This document shows positions 6,223-10,291 of a stretch of DNA of 10,291 nucleotides, one piece after another. A program made the translations under genes and the position numbers. Position 1 is the first letter of the stretch. Every line of letters starts with the position of its first letter. This DNA is from Spirochaetales bacterium (lineage in GTDB: Bacteria; Spirochaetota; Spirochaetia; DSM-27196; SLST01): the NCBI GenBank assembly GCA_007130265.1, contig SLST01000442.1, forward strand, positions 1-10,291, written 5' to 3'. The notes below the pieces were generated by a model. It searched no databases. It saw only the letters and a program-made list of their open reading frames with translations, and was not told the DNA's origin.

Positions 6223-6907
6223 CGCAGTCAGAGTCGCACGCGCTGAGGTTCAGGTTCGCGAGTTCGTGCAGCGTGTGTACGGATGGATGGCCGCAGCACT
6301 CGCGGTTACGGGACTCGTCGCGCTGGGCGTCTCGCGGAGCGCGACGCTGCAGCAGATCATCTTCGGATCGCCGATCCTCTTCTTCGGGCTGATCATCGGT
6401 CAGCTTCTGCTCGTCGTCTGGTTATCCGCACGGATCGGCACGATGAGCGCCTCCACGGCGACCACGGTCTTCGTCGCCTATGCGGTACTGAACGGTCTGA
6501 CCCTCTCGGCGATCTTCCTCGTCTACGCCGAGGCGGCGATCGCCCGCGCTTTCTTCGTGACCGCCGGCCTGTTCACCGCGATGACGCTCTACGGACTCTT
6601 CACGAAGACCGATCTGACGCGCATGGGCAATATACTGGGGATGGCGCTCCTGGGGTTCATCATCGCGTCGTTGGTGAACCTCTTCCTGCGCAGCGAAGGG
6701 TTCTACTGGCTGATCACCTACGCCGGTGTTGTCATCTTCGTCGGACTCGTCGCGTATGACAGTCAGCGGATACGAGCGATGGCGCTCTCGGGGGTGGGCG
6801 GCACGAAGGAAGGCGAGCGGTACGCCGTGATGGGGGCGCTTCGACTCTACCTCGACTTCGTGAACCTCTTCCTTCTGTTGCTTCGAGTCCTCGGGCGCAG
6901 GCGATAG
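6215..6907 (+). CDS. Bax inhibitor-1/YccA (TMBIM) family membrane protein
   Basis: This 230-aa inner-membrane protein has about seven hydrophobic segments (roughly 22-40, 51-71, 81-104, 110-128, 137-157, 163-182 and 203-225) and a very basic end (RRR). The family includes bacterial YetJ, a pH-gated calcium leak channel. The two conserved aspartates that form its pore latch appear to match D182 (VAYDSQ) and D214 (LYLDFVNLFL). The last motif, LYLDFVNLFLLLLRVLG, is the family's C-terminal signature. The physiological role in bacteria is poorly settled; membrane stress, ion homeostasis and FtsH interaction (for YccA) have been reported. Co-expression with msrB would place it in a stress response here, which is inference. 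The gene starts within msrB. Confidence 0.93.
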   Translation: MTDAVRVARAEVQVREFVQRVYGWMAAALAVTGLVALGVSRSATLQQIIFGSPILFFGLIIGQLLLVVWLSARIGTMSASTATTVFVAYAVLNGLTLSAIFLVYAEAAIARAFFVTAGLFTAMTLYGLFTKTDLTRMGNILGMALLGFIIASLVNLFLRSEGFYWLITYAGVVIFVGLVAYDSQRIRAMALSGVGGTKEGERYAVMGALRLYLDFVNLFLLLLRVLGRRR

Positions 6908-6949
6908 GCCGCTGTACGCTGCGCACTCCTTATACGTACCTTGAGTCGG

Positions 6950-8650
6950 ATGCAATTTAACGAACTAGACCTGAACCCCAACCTCCTCAAGGCGATCGAT
7001 GATCTTGGATTCGAACGCTGCACGGATGTGCAGGCCGAAACTCTGACCCGTTCGCTCCACGGAAACGACGTGGCGGTTCAGAGCCAGACGGGTACCGGGA
7101 AGACGGCAGCCTTTCTCATCACGATTTTCCAGCTCATGAATGAGTCCGAAGCGTATCGGGGAACGCGAGCCCTCATCGTTGCCCCCACGCGCGAGCTCGC
7201 CGTTCAGATCGAAAACGACGCCAAGGCGCTCGGCAAGTATCTCCCGCAGCGAACGACCTGCATCTACGGTGGCGTGGGGTACGGACAACAGGAGCGGAGT
7301 CTCGCGGAGAGCTTCGAGATCGTCATCGGTACTCCGGGTCGACTCCTCGACTTCAGCCAGTCCGGCAAGCTCGACTTTCGCGAGATGGGGATCATCGTCA
7401 TCGACGAGGCCGACCGTCTGTTCGACATGGGCTTCTACCCGGATATCCGCAAGATGATGAGACGCGCGCGCCCTCGGACCGAGCGACTCACGATGCTCTA
7501 CAGCGCCACGTTGAGTGTGAAGGTGCGGAACATCGCGTGGCAGTTCATGAACGATCCTGCGGAGATCGAGATCGAGCCTGAGCACCTGACGGTCGACACG
7601 GTGCAGCAGGAGTTGTACCACGTGGCGCAGAACGAGAAGTTCCCGCTGCTGCTCGGTCTCCTGCGGCGTGAGTCGCCCCGCAACGCCATCATCTTCTGCA
7701 ACACGAAACGGGCCACCGAGATCGTGGCCAAGAAGCTCGAGCTCAACGGCTACCACTGCGATTTCATCATAGGCGACCTTCCGCAGCACCGGCGGTTGAA
7801 GATCATCGAGCGGATCAAGTCCGGAGACGCCGGACTTCTGACGGCTACCGATGTCGCTGCGCGTGGTCTTCATGTCGACGATCTCGACCTCGTGGTCAAC
7901 TACGACCTGCCGGAGGATCCGGAGGCGTATGTCCACCGGATCGGCCGAACGGCACGGGCCGGCAAGGCGGGGAAGGCCATATCGCTCGCCTGTGAGCGAT
8001 TCGTCTACAGCCTCGAGCCGATCGAGGAGCTCATCGGCATGAAGATACCGAGCGTGTCGGTATCCGATGAGCTGCTCACCGCCGATGAGAGCGAAGGGAA
8101 GCGGCTCCCGTCGACCCACGGCCTCGACCGACCGGCGAGAACGAGATCCTCAGGACCCGGTGGACGCACCGGATCGCACGCCGGACGTGAGCGCGGTGCA
8201 CCGGCTCGCGGCGGTGGACACCGCTCGAGATCGCCTAGGCACGCGGCCGCGGATGCAGGAGCCGATCCCGGTACGCGGCGCAAGAGCCGCGCACCGCGTC
8301 CGCAGCACGAACCGCGCCCTCAGCGCGAGCCACGTCCCCACACGGAGCGGACGGACGGCGCCCCGGCCCGCGGCAAGGCCGGTTCCCGCTCGGGACACGC
8401 GGACAAGGCCCCATCGCGCAGCGCGCCAATCGACGATCGGATTGCCTACTATCGTCAGAAGTACGGTGAGGATTTCGTGCCCAGAGACGCGGAGACGACC
8501 CGATCGAGTTCGTCTCCCCGAAAGCCCGAGCCGAAACCCGCGGCGCCTGCTCCCGACGCCGGCACCATGGAAGAGCGCGATCGGGTTGAGCGAAGGCGGA
8601 AGGCCGGGATACTCGGACGGCTTTCCGGTATACTCAGACGGAAACGCTGA
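6950..8650 (+). CDS. rhlB: DEAD-box ATP-dependent RNA helicase, RhlB type, with long basic tail
   Basis: This 566-aa protein has a complete DEAD-box core (about residues 1-370). It shows the Q motif (FERCTDVQ, Q28), Walker A QTGTGKT (46-52), PTRELAVQI (79-87), DEAD (152-155), SAT (185-187), ATDVAARG (299-306) and HRIGRTAR (329-336). Features specific to RhlB over other DEAD proteins are YGGVGYGQQ, LYSATLSVKVR, IEIEPEH, IIFCNTK, RGLHVDDL and SLACERFVYSLEPIEELIGMKIP. RhlB unwinds structured RNA for decay by exonucleases. Residues about 391-566 are low complexity, rich in Arg, Pro, Gly and Ser, with repeated EPRPQ-like units. A compact island sits near 493-511, and the end is basic. The ATG at 6950 matches the core's N-terminus; a TTG at 6941 would add three residues. 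The Shine-Dalgarno is weak. The gap after the BI-1 stop is 42 bases. Confidence 0.94.
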   Translation: MQFNELDLNPNLLKAIDDLGFERCTDVQAETLTRSLHGNDVAVQSQTGTGKTAAFLITIFQLMNESEAYRGTRALIVAPTRELAVQIENDAKALGKYLPQRTTCIYGGVGYGQQERSLAESFEIVIGTPGRLLDFSQSGKLDFREMGIIVIDEADRLFDMGFYPDIRKMMRRARPRTERLTMLYSATLSVKVRNIAWQFMNDPAEIEIEPEHLTVDTVQQELYHVAQNEKFPLLLGLLRRESPRNAIIFCNTKRATEIVAKKLELNGYHCDFIIGDLPQHRRLKIIERIKSGDAGLLTATDVAARGLHVDDLDLVVNYDLPEDPEAYVHRIGRTARAGKAGKAISLACERFVYSLEPIEELIGMKIPSVSVSDELLTADESEGKRLPSTHGLDRPARTRSSGPGGRTGSHAGRERGAPARGGGHRSRSPRHAAADAGADPGTRRKSRAPRPQHEPRPQREPRPHTERTDGAPARGKAGSRSGHADKAPSRSAPIDDRIAYYRQKYGEDFVPRDAETTRSSSSPRKPEPKPAAPAPDAGTMEERDRVERRRKAGILGRLSGILRRKR

Positions 8651-8666
8651 CAATGAAGCGCTGATA

Positions 8667-8695
8667 TTGACAATCGCATCGCCTTCAGCTATTTT
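8667..8695 (+). promoter_or_regulatory. rpsD promoter
   Basis: A perfect -35 TTGACA (8667-8672), a 17-bp spacer and TATTTT (8690-8695) give a strong sigma-70-type promoter. The predicted transcript start is near 8702, giving a leader of about 54 nt before rpsD. This indicates that rpsD is transcribed on its own as well as by any read-through from rhlB. Confidence 0.6.
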
Positions 8696-8700
8696 CTACC

Positions 8701-8712
8701 GCCTAAGCAGGC
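8701..8712 (+). promoter_or_regulatory. Small hairpin at the 5' end of the rpsD leader
   Basis: GCCT-AAGC-AGGC can form a 4-bp GC-rich stem with a 4-base loop at the predicted start of the rpsD transcript. It could stabilise the message or belong to an S4 autoregulatory leader, as S4 regulates its own mRNA in other bacteria. The stem is too short for any firm claim. Confidence 0.2.
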
Positions 8713-8742
8713 AGAAGCCCTCGTGAGAGCGGCGTCAGAGCA

Positions 8743-8747
8743 AGGAG
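8743..8747 (+). promoter_or_regulatory. Shine-Dalgarno of rpsD
   Basis: AGGAG lies 8 nt before the ATG at 8756. Another ATG at 8752 is in a different frame and meets a stop after ten codons, so 8756 is the start. Confidence 0.7.
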
Positions 8748-8755
8748 TAAGATGA

Positions 8756-9370
8756 ATGGCCCGGAATTCCACCGCACGGGGTAAGACAGTTCGCCGTTTT
8801 GGACTCAATATTTACGGGAACCAGAAGTACGATCGTCTTCTGAAGCGCAAACCGAATGCCCCCGGGAACCCGAAGCGTGGCCGTGTTCGTCAGACGGAGT
8901 ACGGACGCCAGCTAAACGAGAAGCAGAAGCTCAAGTGGGCCTATGGTCTGTCCGAGCGTCAGTTCAGTAACCTGTTCTACAAGGCGAAGGCGATGAGGGG
9001 CGTCACGGGTGACAACATGCTCATGTTGCTCGAATGCCGCCTGGACAACGTCGTGTATCGACTCGGCATGGCGACGAGTCGCTCGCAGGCACGCCAGCTC
9101 GTCAGCCACGGTCATATCACGCTCAATGGGCGCAAGATAACCATTCCTTCGGCCGTTGTACGGGCCGCGGATAAGGTCTCGGTTCGGGATCGCAAGCCCA
9201 CGAAGGATCTGGTGCGCAAGCTTCTGGCGGACAATTCATCGCGACCTATTCCTCCGTGGTTGACGGTGTCGCGCGACGAGATGGTCGGATCGGTCGACGT
9301 CCTGCCCACACGCGACGTCATCCCGACGATTGCCGAGGAACAGCTGATCGTCGAGTTCTACTCGAAGTAG
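8756..9370 (+). CDS. rpsD: 30S ribosomal protein S4
   Basis: S4 is a primary 16S rRNA-binding protein that nucleates 30S assembly. The 204-aa length is normal. The N-terminal region lacks the zinc cysteines of some S4 proteins (C-minus type) and reads RRFGLNIYGNQKYDRLLKRK (14-33), as in spirochaetes. YGLSERQF and GVTGDNMLMLLECRLDNVVY lead into the S4 RNA-binding domain (about 95-160, with SRSQARQLVSHGHITLNGR). The C-terminal EEQLIVEFYSK is the usual ending. The family's PGxHG motif near residue 40 is replaced here by PGNPKR. The gene stands alone rather than in an alpha operon with rpoA, and has its own promoter. Confidence 0.97.
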   Translation: MARNSTARGKTVRRFGLNIYGNQKYDRLLKRKPNAPGNPKRGRVRQTEYGRQLNEKQKLKWAYGLSERQFSNLFYKAKAMRGVTGDNMLMLLECRLDNVVYRLGMATSRSQARQLVSHGHITLNGRKITIPSAVVRAADKVSVRDRKPTKDLVRKLLADNSSRPIPPWLTVSRDEMVGSVDVLPTRDVIPTIAEEQLIVEFYSK

Positions 9371-9374
9371 CCGC

Positions 9375-9387
9375 GACTCGAAGAGTC
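9375..9387 (+). terminator. Weak hairpin just after rpsD
   Basis: GACTC-GAA-GAGTC forms a perfect 5-bp stem with a 3-base loop 5 nt after the rpsD stop. No run of T follows, so it is not a typical intrinsic terminator. It might mark a 3' end or a factor-dependent stop. Confidence 0.2.
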
Positions 9388-9457
9388 TCATCAGCGAAGA
9401 AACCTTCTCACGGTCCCCTCGATCAGGCAATCACTCAAGCGTGCAGATCGTACCGGC

Positions 9458-9470
9458 CGATACTGTATCG
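9458..9470. promoter_or_regulatory. Perfect palindrome CGATAC-T-GTATCG upstream of the regulator gene
   Basis: Two 6-bp arms flank a single central base, an arrangement typical of a dimeric repressor site rather than an RNA hairpin. It ends immediately before the likely ribosome binding site AAGGGG (9471-9476) and 13 nt before the ATG at 9484. No clear -35/-10 pair could be placed nearby. Confidence 0.35.
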
Positions 9471-9483
9471 AAGGGGTTGCACC

Positions 9484-10291
9484 ATGCGCAAGATGCCTGT
9501 CATAAGCTCGGATGCGGAGCTCAATGACCGGGTGGAACGAATCTGTCGAAAACTCGGGAACGTGTTCACGCCTGTCTTCTTCGGGTCGATGGACGAAGCG
9601 CTTGAATACCTCCTCTACGAACTGCCGGATGTGAATCTCGTCAATTTCTCCGATCTGCGCATAGACACGACCGCGATCCTTAGGAAGATCAAGGGGGACC
9701 CGTGGTTGCACTACGGCGGAATCATCGCCGTACACAACCGCCTGGATCTCAAAGTACTCGAGGAGCACCTGCCGGACTCGAACGTGATCAGCGTGATCCC
9801 GAGGGGCGAGTTCGTGTCGAGTTTTTTCCGGGTGCTGCGGATACTCGTCCAGAATCGCAGGATCATCTTCCAGCGGGACCTGCAGAGCTACCTGCTTGGC
9901 AACGTCTCCGGCTCGTTCGTCATGGACAACGATCCGTACAACATCAAGACGTACGCGAATCTGATCAGCAATTATCTCTACAACTCGAACTACATCAACC
10001 GTGACAAGCGGGACCGGCTGCACGTCGCGCTCTTCGAAATGCTGATGAACGCCGTAGAGCACGGGAACTGCAACATATCATACGAAGAGAAGACGGACTG
10101 GCTCGAGAATCACGGGGACATCCTTGACCTGATTCGCACGAAGAGCCGTCAGGCGGAGGTCCGCGAGAAGCGGGTCTACTTCTCCTACCGCATCACCCCG
10201 GAACGCTCGTATTTCTCGGTCCGCGATCAGGGCGCCGGATTCGACTGGCATTCCCGGGTGGCCGTTGACCCATCAGACGTCAATCTCGGGA
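9484..10291 (+). CDS. Receiver-like domain fused to RsbW/SpoIIAB-type ATPase (signalling protein), 3' end cut off by window edge
   Basis: The first 269 residues are visible. Residues about 5-125 look like a degenerate response-regulator receiver. There is a LVNFSDLR segment where the third strand and phospho-acceptor Asp should be (D57, or N54 by spacing), but the usual acidic pair and clear Lys are not evident. Residues about 150 onward form a GHKL ATPase domain of the HATPase_c_2 (RsbW/SpoIIAB) class: N-box LHVALFEMLMNAVEHGN (179-195, with E185 and N189) and G1 box VRDQGAGFDW (246-255, with D248). About 35 residues are inserted between the N-box and the next strand. Known RsbW-like proteins are Ser kinases and anti-sigma factors in partner-switching pathways; whether this one phosphorylates anything is unknown. 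AAGGGG (9471-9476) lies 7 nt before the ATG. Confidence 0.85.
   Translation, partial: MRKMPVISSDAELNDRVERICRKLGNVFTPVFFGSMDEALEYLLYELPDVNLVNFSDLRIDTTAILRKIKGDPWLHYGGIIAVHNRLDLKVLEEHLPDSNVISVIPRGEFVSSFFRVLRILVQNRRIIFQRDLQSYLLGNVSGSFVMDNDPYNIKTYANLISNYLYNSNYINRDKRDRLHVALFEMLMNAVEHGNCNISYEEKTDWLENHGDILDLIRTKSRQAEVREKRVYFSYRITPERSYFSVRDQGAGFDWHSRVAVDPSDVNLG

Noticed and set aside
6908..6949. TATACG as a -10 for rhlB
   Set aside because: A -10-like TATACG lies at 6931-6936, but no -35 fits at 16-18 bp and the position relative to the ATG is not informative; rhlB may be read from the msrB promoter.
8608..8642. Imperfect direct repeat (TACTCGGACGG / TACTCAGACGG) at the end of rhlB
   Set aside because: It encodes the repeated GIL.R peptide at the C-terminus and is best explained as coding sequence rather than a regulatory or mobile element.
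8067..8726. Plus-strand frame of 219 codons and minus-strand frame of 167 codons over the RhlB tail
   Set aside because: The tail is low complexity, so all frames stay open. The RhlB frame is continuous with the conserved helicase core and ends in a sensible basic terminus, so it is kept.
9396..9407. GAAG-AAAC-CTTC mini hairpin after rpsD
   Set aside because: The stem is only 4 bp with no T-run; likely chance.
9391..10062. Minus-strand frame of 223 codons
   Set aside because: It is antisense to the ATPase regulator, whose N-box and G1 box are plainly coded on the plus strand.

Overview
The window is about 10.3 kb of gene-dense, GC-rich chromosome, most likely from a free-living or environmental spirochaete. 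The best clue is ribosomal protein S4. It lacks zinc cysteines, and its N-terminal region (RRFG.NI.GN.KYDRLL) and central region (GVTGDN, DNVVYR, VSHG, TIPS) resemble the spirochaetal S4 sequences I remember. A loose lipobox and a solitary rpsD gene with its own promoter fit this. It is a judgement from recall, not a database result. Most of the window is housekeeping. I see no tRNA, rRNA, CRISPR array, insertion sequence or phage gene, and no gene-free stretch longer than about 130 bases.

Layout. Positions 1-992 (minus) hold the first 330 residues of the RarA/MgsA recombination ATPase, which runs off the left edge. It diverges, across a 58-bp gap, from a two-gene unit that reads right. The first gene (1051-3012) encodes an unrecognised exported alpha-helical protein of 653 aa. 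The second (3009-4526) encodes a lipoprotein with a PQQ-like beta-propeller and a C-terminal beta-sandwich. Their ATGA overlap implies translational coupling, and both products should be exported. This unit converges, with 5 bp between the stop codons, on a 383-aa coiled-coil protein of unknown function (4532-5683, minus).

The 131-bp divergent gap at 5684-5814 carries a promoter-like sequence in each direction, a 10-bp-phased direct repeat and a hairpin. To its right lie msrB (methionine sulfoxide reductase B, 5815-6222) and a seven-helix Bax-inhibitor-1 family membrane protein (6215-6907), which overlap by 8 bases. A DEAD-box helicase of RhlB type follows (6950-8650). It has a roughly 175-residue basic, disordered tail with one compact motif in it. 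Next is rpsD (8756-9370) with its own near-consensus promoter. The last gene (9484 to the right edge) fuses a degenerate receiver-like domain to an RsbW/SpoIIAB-type ATPase domain, so it is probably a stress-signalling or anti-sigma-type regulator.

Together the genes cover genome maintenance (rarA), oxidative and membrane stress (msrB, BI-1), RNA turnover (rhlB), translation (rpsD) and a partner-switching-type regulator. The least explained parts are the exported pair at 1051-4526, the coiled-coil protein, and a recurring arrangement in which a -10-like element sits only 6-8 nt before a start codon that lacks a ribosome binding site, which suggests leaderless transcripts.
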